NCBI GenBank assembly: GCA_011524395.1
Contig: WTKN01000230.1
Coordinates: 1 to 50,206, forward strand
Direction: 5' to 3'
From: Moorena sp. SS36440bin_2
GTDB taxonomy: Bacteria; Cyanobacteriota; Cyanobacteriia; Cyanobacteriales; Coleofasciculaceae
Length of the DNA: 50,206 bases
Shown here piece by piece: positions 34,688 to 42,954 of the stretch. The position numbers and the translations under genes were made by a program. Positions within the stretch are counted from its first letter, which is position 1, and each line of letters starts with the position of its first letter. A model generated the notes under the pieces. The model did not search any database, was not told where the DNA came from, and worked only from the letters and a program-made list of their open reading frames with translations.

Positions 34688-36634
34688 TTAGAAGTTAAAC
34701 TGGGTTCGGAGTACTCCAATCCCAATGGTGTCATTTTCATCATTGTGTTCTGGATCGACAATCACCAAAACACCTGGAGTGATAAAGATTCTATCAGTGA
34801 GTGGGTAGCGATAAGACAGTTCGAGATGGTATGAAACATCGCGATCGCGACGACCAGCAACATCATTACTAGCTAGTCTTGGAGGCATGCCAACAATGAG
34901 ATTCAATTGGCTGCCTAGTTTTCCAATGTCTGGGAAAGCGGCGGTAATTGCCCAGCTCCAAATGTCTGCATCTGATCCGGTTGACCCATCGAAACCATCG
35001 TTACGGGGTGAGGATTCTGCGATCGCATTGCTATAACCAACCCAACCTCCTAGGGTAAAGCGATCGCTAAATCGATAGCTAGTCGATACACCCAAGCTAT
35101 TTGATGAGGTGGCTGTATTTGAGCCAAAGGGAGATTGAGCGAATTGGCTACCGAGGAACGATGCCGTATTGGGTTGAGGAGAGTAGTAGCGGACATAGGT
35201 CAAGGCCATACCAAAGCGATCAGATGGAGTAAGGGTCACCTGAGCCAAAGCACCAAAGTCACCATTGAACAGTCCAAAGTCTGAATTAGAGGCAGAACCA
35301 GTGTAATAGGCTGCTCCAGTAGCAAGCACGTCATTGAATTGATAGTATATCCCAGCACCAGCACCAAAACCCAAGTCGTAGATGTAATTATTGAATCCAA
35401 AACTGGAAATGGAAAATGCTGGATTGAGGGTGGGAATCAAAGCAGTTGCTCCCTGACCTGCTGCTGCTATAGATACCAGACCTTTATTACCTAGGGGAAA
35501 CCGATAGAACAGCTGGTTTAATCTCACATCATTGCCGGTATTAGTGGCAAAACCAAACTTTGTCATGGCTGTGCCGGTGAAACCAGTGCTAAAGTTACTG
35601 GTATTCCCTGCCCTAAGTCTAGTGCGCAAAAGGTCTCGACCAGTGAAACTGGTGTCAAAGTTGAGAATTGCCCGGCCTCCCAACAGAGTATTAGTATCAT
35701 CAAAATCTTCGGTTGGGCTTTGACCAGAAGGAACTGCTTTTTTCCCGCCAAAGCCAGTAGCTAGAGCAATATCTACACTCCCACGCAATATAGTAGTAGT
35801 AGAAAACTGATGGTCTTCGAGGAAAGTCACTCGCCCTTCCAAGTTATCGACCCGAGCCTGTACAGTAGCCAATTCATCACTGAATTCTTCTTGTAGCCTT
35901 TGCATTGCTGCTAAATCAGCTTCCGTTACCAAGTTTGCTGTTTTACCAATAATCATGGCATTGACCCGATTTAGGCAAAAATTCAAGCCAAACGCAAACT
36001 CGTAGCGAGTCAGAGCGCGGTTACCGCGATAGGTGTCATCCTCGTAACCAGTCAGGCATCTATAGCGCTTTAATAAAGACTGTAGTGCTTCGTAAGCCCA
36101 ATCCGTAGGTTGGACATCAGACAGTTCATAAACTGGTGTTATCCGCCCCATTGGTGCATTATTCAAGGGGTCTGCCACACCTAAGTTTTGGGATATATCT
36201 AAACTATTATCTAGACTATTATCTAGACTATTGGAGTTAGTCTGAGTAGATGGCATGTCTAATAGTTTAGAAATCGGTGCTACCTGACCCATAGAGGGAT
36301 TAATCACAGTGTCTGCCACCTCTAGGTCTGGCGGTGACTCCAGACTAGTCAACCTAGCTGTGGATATCCCAGAATTAGGAATAGACGTAGTAGTCTTAAA
36401 CTCTAGTTCATGGTGGAATTGGTCGGTTAACTGAGGAGTTTTTGGGGGAGTTTTTAAGTACTCTCGCGCTAGATATTTAGGGCTGGGATTAAGATCTGAC
36501 CAATCTGGTGATGGGTTAGGGTCTATAGCGGTCAAGGTTTCTGGCTCGCTCTCAGCCATGGCAGGGGTAATGGTTACCAAATGGACACCAAGTACTATCG
36601 GTGTCAGTGGTAATGCACCGCAAAAGTTTTTCAC
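34688..36634 (-). CDS. SLH/OprB-type outer-membrane porin (iron uptake porin type)
   Basis: I place the start at the GTG at 36634, which has GAGGAGA just upstream and gives VKNFCGALPLTPIVLGVHLV, a good signal peptide cleaved after AMA. The frame opens earlier, at 36700. After a Pro/Ser-rich region, an SLH domain lies at about residues 170-225 (QPTDWAYEALQSLLKRYRCLTGYEDDTYRGNRALTRYEFA). A coiled-coil segment follows (AMQRLQEEFSDELATVQARVDNLEGRVTFLE), then a carbohydrate-selective porin OprB-type barrel of about 380 residues ending in FNF. Such porins are abundant cyanobacterial outer-membrane proteins that pass ions or iron. Its neighbour is a PstS gene, which suggests phosphate-related transport (inference). 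Confidence 0.9.
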   Translation of the reverse strand: MKNFCGALPLTPIVLGVHLVTITPAMAESEPETLTAIDPNPSPDWSDLNPSPKYLAREYLKTPPKTPQLTDQFHHELEFKTTTSIPNSGISTARLTSLESPPDLEVADTVINPSMGQVAPISKLLDMPSTQTNSNSLDNSLDNSLDISQNLGVADPLNNAPMGRITPVYELSDVQPTDWAYEALQSLLKRYRCLTGYEDDTYRGNRALTRYEFAFGLNFCLNRVNAMIIGKTANLVTEADLAAMQRLQEEFSDELATVQARVDNLEGRVTFLEDHQFSTTTILRGSVDIALATGFGGKKAVPSGQSPTEDFDDTNTLLGGRAILNFDTSFTGRDLLRTRLRAGNTSNFSTGFTGTAMTKFGFATNTGNDVRLNQLFYRFPLGNKGLVSIAAAGQGATALIPTLNPAFSISSFGFNNYIYDLGFGAGAGIYYQFNDVLATGAAYYTGSASNSDFGLFNGDFGALAQVTLTPSDRFGMALTYVRYYSPQPNTASFLGSQFAQSPFGSNTATSSNSLGVSTSYRFSDRFTLGGWVGYSNAIAESSPRNDGFDGSTGSDADIWSWAITAAFPDIGKLGSQLNLIVGMPPRLASNDVAGRRDRDVSYHLELSYRYPLTDRIFITPGVLVIVDPEHNDENDTIGIGVLRTQFNF

Positions 36635-36736
36635 AATTCTCCTCACACAACAAAAATAAAAGGTAAAAGCTCGAAAGCCATACCACACCGATAACAGCAA
36701 TACACCGATACCAAAGTACTTTTGACTTTTGTCGTT

Positions 36737-37756
36737 CTATGGAACAACCCTGATGTTGTTATTCACAGCTTCGATAGCTCGGTTAGCAACATCTTCCGGT
36801 ATCCGAGTGTACTGTAGATCTTCGTTCAAGTCTTGACCCTCAGTCAGAATCCAATTTATCAGGTCTTTAACCCCTTGGGCTAGTTCTGGTTTAGGATACT
36901 TTTCGTAGACAAACAGCCAAGTTATACCTACAATTGGATATCCCTCTTCTGGGTCATCTATATTTTCGATGGTGAAGTCATCATTGAACTGCACATTGGC
37001 TAGGGCTTTATTGGCTTGATCAACCGTAGGCTTGACGTAGCGACCAGCTTGATTTTCCAGCCTGGCCATCGGTAAGTTAAGCTGTTTAGCATAGCTCGCT
37101 GGTACATAGCCAATGGCACCGTCAATTCGCTTAACTTCGCTAGCTACTGGTCCATTTCCCGGAACACTAGAGAAGACCTTAAAACCCCAATTAGGTCTTC
37201 TACTAGCTCGGATTCTACCATTAGTAATTTCATTCAAATATTTAGTAAAAATAAAGCTAGTACCGCTAGTGCCTGAGTGAACAACTACTTGGATCTTCCG
37301 GTTCGGTAGGCGGGAGTTTACTTGCTTCCAATTAGAAATTTGACCTGAGAAGATTTTACCTAGAGTATCTCGAGATAGCTTAACATCGGTGGTTATCCCT
37401 TGAAGGTTATAAACCACAGCCAAAGACCCCCCAGCCGTTGGTACCATCAACAAACCCCGTTTCATGGAGTTTCTTTCCACAGGAGTTGGAATCACATTGC
37501 TCGCTCCGAAGTCAACGGACTGATTGAGAAATCGTCTAATTCCACCACCACTGCCAATGGCACTGTATTTGAGCTTTACATCCGTTGTTTCTTCTTGATA
37601 TTCTCTAAAGTAACGGCGATAAAGGGGTTCAGGAAATGTAGCTCCCGCGCCAGTGAAGGATTGAGCGATCGCACCACTGATAGAACCAAAGCCAACGGTT
37701 AGAGTTACTGCTGTTGCTGTTAAAACCTTCTGCAAAAAAAATTGATAGCCAATCAT
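36737..37756 (-). CDS. pstS: Phosphate ABC transporter substrate-binding protein, PstS/SphX family (copy 1)
   Basis: The 339-aa product starts with a signal peptide (residues 1-31, ends AIAQS). It then carries TGAGATFPEPLYRRYFREYQ, GIRRFLNQSVDFGASN, VPTAGGSLAVVYNLQ, LGKIFSGQISNWKQVN and SGTSGTSFIFTKYL, the usual phosphate-binding blocks. The protein is exported to the periplasm and binds inorganic phosphate. pstC, pstA and pstB are not in the window. A second close paralogue lies at 38645, with an oppositely directed small secreted protein gene between them. The porin gene downstream begins about 100 nt away on the same strand. Low-phosphate control is likely, but I see no convincing Pho box. 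Confidence 0.93.
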   Translation of the reverse strand: MIGYQFFLQKVLTATAVTLTVGFGSISGAIAQSFTGAGATFPEPLYRRYFREYQEETTDVKLKYSAIGSGGGIRRFLNQSVDFGASNVIPTPVERNSMKRGLLMVPTAGGSLAVVYNLQGITTDVKLSRDTLGKIFSGQISNWKQVNSRLPNRKIQVVVHSGTSGTSFIFTKYLNEITNGRIRASRRPNWGFKVFSSVPGNGPVASEVKRIDGAIGYVPASYAKQLNLPMARLENQAGRYVKPTVDQANKALANVQFNDDFTIENIDDPEEGYPIVGITWLFVYEKYPKPELAQGVKDLINWILTEGQDLNEDLQYTRIPEDVANRAIEAVNNNIRVVP

Positions 37757-37988
37757 TAATTTATCCTTAATTTATTCTGTTTTTTATTTAAATTACGCGT
37801 TCGCGTCAATAACAATATAATTTATATGACGACCATTTCAAGTCTAAAGTTTCGCCAACTTTACTGGCGTTATAAGTGGGCAATCAATAGTGGCTAATAA
37901 AATTTATATCATAGCGATAGTGTACTAGAAAACTATAAGCCAAGTTTAATGGTATTTTACAAGAAAGCAAACTTTTTTTTGGTGTGAC

Positions 37989-38492
37989 ATGGAGATGAGT
38001 TTACTGCGAAAATTTAGCTTGACACTGGTTTCATTCCTTGCACTTAGTCTCCCAGCTGGCAAGGCATTAACCCAAAGCTTTGGGGGGATATATCAGGAGA
38101 TTTCTATCTCTGAAGTGCCAGCTCCTGCTATCACTGCGGCCACTGTTGCTTCTGGTGTTTCACCCACGGATGCAGCTATCGAGATTGGGAATGATGGCAA
38201 GCTAATCTATGGACTGAGTGGTCAGAACTCCCAGGGCAACCGCTTTGAAGTGGATGTCAATGCAATTGGGGAAATTCAACAGGTTGAAGAAGAAATTGAC
38301 CAAAGTCAGGTACCGCCAGAAGTACTCAAAGGTCTAAGAGTCTGGCTACCTGACTTCCAGCCTACTGTGATTAGAAGGAGCGTCCGAGCCACAGACGTTA
38401 TATACGAATTCAATGGTAAGGATGTGCAAGGCAACAACCTTCAAATTGAAATGCCCTCTAAGGGTGGCAGATTGGTGCTATTTACCTATTGA
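37989..38492 (+). CDS. Secreted protein with two PepSY-like repeats, hypothetical
   Basis: Residues 1-29 form a signal peptide (SLLRKFSLTLVSFLALSLPAGKALTQ). The mature protein contains two similar units. One is YGLSGQNSQGNRFEVDVNAIG (residues 77-97) and the other YEFNGKDVQGNNLQIEMPSKG (140-160), each after a helical segment (TAATVASGVSPTDAAIEI; EVLKGLRVWLPDFQPT). This layout resembles PepSY domains, which are small exported ligand-binding or inhibitor modules. It is divergently oriented between two pstS genes, so it may be co-regulated with phosphate genes. The identification as PepSY-like is moderate; the signal peptide is clear. Confidence 0.7.
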   Translation: MEMSLLRKFSLTLVSFLALSLPAGKALTQSFGGIYQEISISEVPAPAITAATVASGVSPTDAAIEIGNDGKLIYGLSGQNSQGNRFEVDVNAIGEIQQVEEEIDQSQVPPEVLKGLRVWLPDFQPTVIRRSVRATDVIYEFNGKDVQGNNLQIEMPSKGGRLVLFTY

Positions 38493-38562
38493 AACAAAGA
38501 CTAACTCTAGTGTGGTTGCTGTAAACCGGGTGCATCTGATTAAAGGTGTTTGACCAAGTGGC

Positions 38563-38620
38563 TGGAACGGGCATCAGGGGTGGAACGGGCATCAGGGGTG
38601 GAACGGGCATCTTGCCCGTT
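38563..38620. repeat. Three tandem 18-bp units ending in a hairpin
   Basis: TGGAACGGGCATCAGGGG occurs at 38563-38580 and 38581-38598, and a third copy starts at 38599. The last copy turns into AACGGGCA-TCT-TGCCCGTT (38602-38620), a perfect 8-bp stem. It lies between the ends of the convergent PepSY-like gene and the second pstS and may act as a shared terminator. There is no clear T-run. Confidence 0.6.
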
Positions 38621-38644
38621 ACAACAAAGCACCCTAAGCCACTA

Positions 38645-39658
38645 CTATGAGCCAACAGTTATGTTTTGATTCACTGCTTGGATGGCTTGGCTAGCAATAC
38701 CGTCTGGAATCCTGGTGTACCCCAGTTCCCCGTTGAGGTCCTGACCTTTAGTGAGAATCCAATTAACCATATCTTTAATCCCCTGGGCTTTGGCCTGAGT
38801 GGGGTACTTCTCGTACAGTAGTAGCCAAGTTAGACCCACAATTGGATAACCATCGGCTGGATCGTTAAGTTTTAGGGTGAAGTCTTGGTTAAACTCCACA
38901 TTGACCAGCCCTTTACTGGCTTGGTCAAGACTAGGCTTAATATAGCGACCCTCTTGATTTTCAATCCTAGCGCTAGGGAAGTTGTTTTCTACAGCATAAT
39001 GAGCTTCTACATAGCCAATGGCACCATCAATCCGCCGCACTTCTGCAGCTACTCCACCATTTCTAGGACGGCTTGAGAAGACCTTGAAGCCCCAATCTGG
39101 TTTTCGGCTAGGTTTGATCAGACCATGGGTAATGGCACTCAAGTACTTGGTGAATATGAAACTGGTACCGCTGCTATCTGAGCGCACAACAACTTTGATG
39201 TCTCTTCTGGGGAGGTAAGTGTTAACTTGCTTCCAATTACTAATTTGACCTGTAAAGATTTTGCCTAGAGTCTCGCGAGATAGTCTAACAGAACTCACTA
39301 CACCTTGGAGATTGTAAATAACTGACACAGCTCCCCCCGCTGTTGGCACCATTTGCAACCCCCGTTTCATCTGACTTTTTTCCTCATCGGTTGGGGGCAT
39401 ATCAGTGGCAGCGAAATCCACAGACTCGTTAATGAATTCCTCAATACCACGACCACTGCCAATGTTACTGTAACTTACATTAACGCTGGTTTCTTGTTGG
39501 TATTGGGAAAAGTAACGCTGGTAAAGGGGTTCGGGAAATGAAGCACCAGCACCAAACAATGGTATTGCACTTGCTGCCTTGAGTGAAATCAATACAATGG
39601 CAACTGTAACAGTTAAGGTTATCAATGTCCGACGGGACTTGATTAGAGTTAAACTCAT
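38645..39658 (-). CDS. pstS: Phosphate ABC transporter substrate-binding protein, PstS/SphX family (copy 2)
   Basis: Paralogue of the product at 36737: the same block order is LFGAGASFPEPLYQRYFSQYQ, GIEEFINESVDFAATDMPPT, MVPTAGGAVSVIYNLQG, LGKIFTGQISNWKQVN and SSGTSFIFTKYLSAI. The signal peptide ends near residue 32 (ASAIPL). Overall similarity is high, but the two differ in the 30 residues after the signal and near the C-terminus. Duplicated periplasmic binding proteins such as PstS and SphX in cyanobacteria usually differ in affinity or induction. Whether each serves a different affinity is not visible. No transporter genes are adjacent. Confidence 0.93.
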   Translation of the reverse strand: MSLTLIKSRRTLITLTVTVAIVLISLKAASAIPLFGAGASFPEPLYQRYFSQYQQETSVNVSYSNIGSGRGIEEFINESVDFAATDMPPTDEEKSQMKRGLQMVPTAGGAVSVIYNLQGVVSSVRLSRETLGKIFTGQISNWKQVNTYLPRRDIKVVVRSDSSGTSFIFTKYLSAITHGLIKPSRKPDWGFKVFSSRPRNGGVAAEVRRIDGAIGYVEAHYAVENNFPSARIENQEGRYIKPSLDQASKGLVNVEFNQDFTLKLNDPADGYPIVGLTWLLLYEKYPTQAKAQGIKDMVNWILTKGQDLNGELGYTRIPDGIASQAIQAVNQNITVGS

Positions 39659-40173
39659 TTGTCTATAAGGATTCAGGATAATTCAAGGGATAAGCTATCA
39701 GCTAATGGGCTACGCGCACCCTATGGGAATAGCTTATGGTTATGGGAAAACCATGACATTTAAATTTTTGTTAAGTGATTTAGCATTAGCTGCTCCAGCA
39801 CCTGAAGTGACGCAGAGATGACAATTGCTGGAGTTATGGGATTGGCCGTAGGCCACGCTACGCGAACGCATCCCCCTCCTCTACCAGATGTTTGTGATCG
39901 GGAAAGAGATAACAGCTGAAATTATCAAAAAGACTGGCATGTCCAGTAAGCGATGGGAAAGAGTAGTGAAGTATATCCTTTCACGACTGAAGTTTTCCTA
40001 GTGAGCCTTTTTCATAACTATGAGGTTCACAGGATTGTTTCCCTGCTCCCTTGCTAAAGTCCCACTACCTTTTTTTTACCATAAAATGGTACTACCTTTA
40101 CATACCAAGCATTTCAGCTTGTTTCGTCACCCCTTCAGGAATGTTTGTCTGAACTAATAACATATGTAAAAAT
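39659..40173. other. Gap upstream of the EAD1-NACHT gene
   Basis: Contains a 37-codon frame at 39888-40001 (FVIGKEITAEIIKKTGMSSK) without a recognised family. A GGCCGTAGGCCACGCTACGC repeat lies at 39844-39863. Otherwise AT-rich sequence. The leader of the following gene is in the last 80 nt. Confidence 0.45.
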
Positions 40174-40542
40174 ATGGGCTTATCCGGTGAACAACGCAAA
40201 ATACTACAAAAGGCTTTTACTGATGCTTTCCCTAATAAATCATCATTAGAGCAAATGGTATCGTTTCAATTAAGTAAAAATTTAAACACACTTGCTGGAG
40301 AAGGTAACTTAAACGACATTGTTTTTGAATTAATACAAACAGCAGAAGCTGATGGTTGGGTTGACGAATTAATTTATGCTGCACGTAGGGCAAACCCTGG
40401 AAGCCCAAGCTTAAAAGCAATAGCTATTGCTGCTATTGCTGAAGCAGCAACAACTGAACAAAGAGACATCAAACAGACAAATCCAGGCTCAATGGGTGAT
40501 GGACAAAAAGCTGGAATTGGGAAGAGTATTTTCCAGTTCTAG
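40174..40542 (+). CDS. EAD1-type effector-associated domain protein, N-terminal part of a NACHT gene
   Basis: Residues 3-90 match the effector-associated domain 1 pattern (GLSGEQRKILQKAFTDAFPN, SLEQMVSFQLSKNLNTLAGEG, NLNDIVFELIQTAEADGWVDELI, AARRANPGSPSLKAIA). EAD1 is a death-like adaptor known from conflict systems, where it recruits effectors or STAND NTPases by self-association. The frame ends with TAG at 40540-40542, but the next codons in the same frame continue into the NACHT region with no further stop until 42435. So either a nonsense mutation or a sequencing error splits one gene, or the stop is read through. The product alone would be 122 aa. Confidence 0.75.
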   Translation: MGLSGEQRKILQKAFTDAFPNKSSLEQMVSFQLSKNLNTLAGEGNLNDIVFELIQTAEADGWVDELIYAARRANPGSPSLKAIAIAAIAEAATTEQRDIKQTNPGSMGDGQKAGIGKSIFQF

Positions 40543-40680
40543 TGGTTTGTTAGTTGGGTTAGTCAAAGTTCAACTCCTCGCCAAGAATACCGCAACCGTC
40601 AGGCATTACTCACTAAAGTCAAGAACTATTGGATCAAAGGCATTCTGGAAAAATCCCTCTATCGCCAGGTACTGATTGAA

Positions 40681-42435
40681 TTGGGATTAGAAGAGAGACC
40701 CGATGCTATTACTAATCCTTTGAGCGAAATTCTCGAAATCGGTGACGACTCACCTCAACCCTTCCCCGAAGGGACTAAAGTAATTGATATTTTTGACCAA
40801 ATTGGGACAGGAAGAACCCTACTCATTTTAGGGGAACCAGGGTCAGGAAAAACTACAACCTTACTGGAACTCGCCCGGGATTTAATTGGTCGTGCTGAAC
40901 AAGACACTAATCAGCTAATTCCTGTAGTATTTAACCTTTCCTCTTGGGCAAAAAAACGACAGACGATAGCACATTGGTTAGTAGAGGAACTGAACACTTT
41001 ATATCAAGTTCCTAATAAAATTGCACAAGCTTTGGTAACGCAACAGCAACTGCTACCATTGCTTGATGGTTTGGATGAAGTTAAGGCAGACTATCGAGAC
41101 GACTGTATCCTAGCGTTGAACAAATTTAATAAGGATTATTATAATGGCGATTTGGTAGTGTGTAGTCGGATTAAAGACTATCAAACCCTATCCAATCGTC
41201 TAAATTTTCAGAAAGGAGTTTGTATAAGATTACTGACTTTAGAAAAAATATATCATTACTTGGATAGTGTTGGAGATAATTTAACGGTATTGAGGACATT
41301 AATTGCAGAAGATACAGTATTACAACAGTTAGCCCAATCGCCCTTGATGCTTCACATTATGACTCTGGCTTATCAGGGAGTAGCAGTTGAGGATTTACCT
41401 AAAACTGAGGTAATAGAGGAACGGCGCAAGCAGCTCTTTAATGCATATATCGAGAAAATGTTTAAGCGTCGTAAGACTAATCAGCAATACAAGAAAGCGC
41501 AAGTAAAGCACTGGCTAATTTGGATGGCGCAGAGGATGGTTGAGGAGTCGCAAACAGTATTTTTAATTGAAAAAATGCAGCCATATTGGCTAAAAAATAG
41601 AAAGCAAAAACAAACTTACATTCTGATGTTAGGGCTGATGTTAGGGCTGATGTTAGGGCTGATGGGAGTGCTGATCGGAGGGCTGATCGGAGTGCTGATC
41701 CGAGGGCTGGACGAAGGGCTAATGTTCGCGCTGATGTTAGGGCTGATGGGAGTGCTGATGGGGCTGATGGGAGGGCTGATGAGAGGGCTGAGGGTCATTC
41801 TGGATCAAGAGGTAACGGAAGAAATCAAAACAGTTGAAATACTTCAAATTAATTGGAAAAAAATTTTGATTTACCTGCTGATATTCGGGCTGATCGGAGG
41901 GCTGATATTCGGGCTGATCGGAGGGCTGATATTCGGGCTGATCGGAGGGCTGATGGAAGGGCTGATATTCGGGCTGATCGGAGGGCTGATATTCGGGTTG
42001 ATGGAAGGGCTGAGGGAAGGGCTAGAAATTTCAGAAATTGAAACAAAAACAACTCCAAATCAAGGAATTCGGAAATCAGCTCGTAATGCTATAACTGTAG
42101 CGCTGGTGTTCGGGCTGGTGTTCGGGCTGGTGTTGGGGCTGATCGGAGGGCTGATCGGAGGGCTGATCGGAGTGCAGAGCGCAGGGCTGATATTCGGGCT
42201 GATGTTCGGGCTGATGTTCGGGCTGGCGGGATGGCTGAGGAATGGTGGTGAAGCCTGCATCAAACACTTCAGCCTCCGCCTTATCCTCTACCGTAACAAT
42301 TACATCCCCTGGAACTATGCCCGCTTCCTGGACTATGCCGCTGATCGCATCCTCCTACAAAAAGTAGGAGGAGGTTACATCTTTATCCACCGGATGCTGA
42401 TGGAACACTTTGCCGATATGAAGCTTGAGAGTTGA
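40681..42435 (+). CDS. NACHT NTPase with [IMV]xGL repeat membrane blocks (C-terminal part of the split gene)
   Basis: The open frame actually continues from 40543. There is no ATG, GTG or TTG before TTG 40681, so 40681 is only the first possible start. Walker A is GEPGSGKTTT (residues 51-60) and Walker B is QLLPLLDGLDEV. DLVVCSRIKDYQ and a short helical part follow. After residue 310 come three blocks of [IMV]xGL tetrapeptides (about 315-375, 398-450, 473-520), separated by polar segments; each block could form one or two membrane helices. The tail (CIKHFSLRLILYRNNYIPWNYARFLDYAADRILLQKVGGGYIFIHRMLMEHFA) is typical of the cyanobacterial NACHT group. A membrane-permeabilising effector is suggested, not shown. 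Confidence 0.8.
   Translation: MGLEERPDAITNPLSEILEIGDDSPQPFPEGTKVIDIFDQIGTGRTLLILGEPGSGKTTTLLELARDLIGRAEQDTNQLIPVVFNLSSWAKKRQTIAHWLVEELNTLYQVPNKIAQALVTQQQLLPLLDGLDEVKADYRDDCILALNKFNKDYYNGDLVVCSRIKDYQTLSNRLNFQKGVCIRLLTLEKIYHYLDSVGDNLTVLRTLIAEDTVLQQLAQSPLMLHIMTLAYQGVAVEDLPKTEVIEERRKQLFNAYIEKMFKRRKTNQQYKKAQVKHWLIWMAQRMVEESQTVFLIEKMQPYWLKNRKQKQTYILMLGLMLGLMLGLMGVLIGGLIGVLIRGLDEGLMFALMLGLMGVLMGLMGGLMRGLRVILDQEVTEEIKTVEILQINWKKILIYLLIFGLIGGLIFGLIGGLIFGLIGGLMEGLIFGLIGGLIFGLMEGLREGLEISEIETKTTPNQGIRKSARNAITVALVFGLVFGLVLGLIGGLIGGLIGVQSAGLIFGLMFGLMFGLAGWLRNGGEACIKHFSLRLILYRNNYIPWNYARFLDYAADRILLQKVGGGYIFIHRMLMEHFADMKLES
41622..42235 (+). repeat. 12-bp coding minisatellite encoding [IMV]xGL
   Basis: Units of 12 nt such as ATGTTAGGGCTG, ATCGGAGGGCTG and ATATTCGGGCTG repeat in the reading frame in three clusters (about 41622-41795, 41880-42025, 42105-42235). 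They encode MLGL, IGGL and IFGL. Variation is confined mostly to the first two codons. A period of 12 keeps the frame, so copy number can change without a frameshift. Long open frames appear on the opposite strand in this region; they are by-products of the repeat. Confidence 0.8.
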
Positions 42436-42954
42436 TAGATTACTATAGAGTCTGCTGTATTAATTAGTCATTAGTGAAAAATCACGATTCAGGATTATAC
42501 TTAACCTAGACACAAACCGTTATATCTCGAAAACTACTTCTGTCCTATTCCCTTTTGCCTGTTAAACACATCTGGCACAATCTTTAATTATATCAAATAA
42601 AATCACTAACGATTCCAAAAAAAGTACCCTCAAGGGTACTGTCAAAGGATTATTGTATTGCTGATACTAAAAATAGTACTGAAATCTTATTGCACCTAAA
42701 TAGTTAGAGTGGGCAATGATTCCACTCTAAGATTAAGCTAGGGATAACTTAATATAGCACTACGCATCAAGGTGTTTGAAATTGATATAAGTAGCAAAAG
42801 CTGTTGTAGTAAACTTTTGCCTTTTGCCTTTTGCCTCTTGCCTTGCGCGTAGCGCTATATTGCCGAAGCTACGGCTAGTGACAGTGGTGCAAGATTTCAG
42901 GGAAAGCAACTATAGTAAACCCTTGAGTTAGGTATATATCCTAAATTTATAGTT
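42436..42954. other. Gap with a MITE-like repeat copy and a small hairpin
   Basis: No gene is seen. It contains a perfect hairpin AGTACCCT-CA-AGGGTACT (42623-42640) followed on the minus strand by T residues (a minus-strand terminator shape without an upstream gene) and the second copy of the 108-bp repeat (42753-42859). The promoter of the M15 gene lies near 42900-42950. Confidence 0.5.
42753..42859. repeat. 108-bp MITE-like repeat, copy 2
   Basis: Same orientation as 1604-1711. TATAGCACTACGC at the left end and GCGTAGCGCTATA at the right end are terminal inverted repeats (one mismatch). Inner heptamers (TTGCCTT) are expanded compared with copy 1. No target duplication could be defined. Confidence 0.65.

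Noticed and set aside
37757-37988. Pho box upstream of pstS
   Set aside because: TTAA-rich text is present, but no three spaced CTTAACCT-like repeats could be seen.
39888-40001. 37-codon frame FVIGKEITAEIIKKTGMSSK...
   Set aside because: Too short, no ribosome site or relative; could be a decayed HTH, but this cannot be supported.
41616-42267. Several open frames on the minus strand and other plus frames inside the NACHT membrane region
   Set aside because: They are by-products of the 12-bp repeat (low-complexity Ser/Pro/Ile or Arg/Ala/Asp text) and overlap a better supported frame.
42623-42640. Hairpin AGTACCCT/AGGGTACT with T-run on the minus strand
   Set aside because: It has terminator shape but no minus-strand gene lies upstream, so it is listed only in the gap note.
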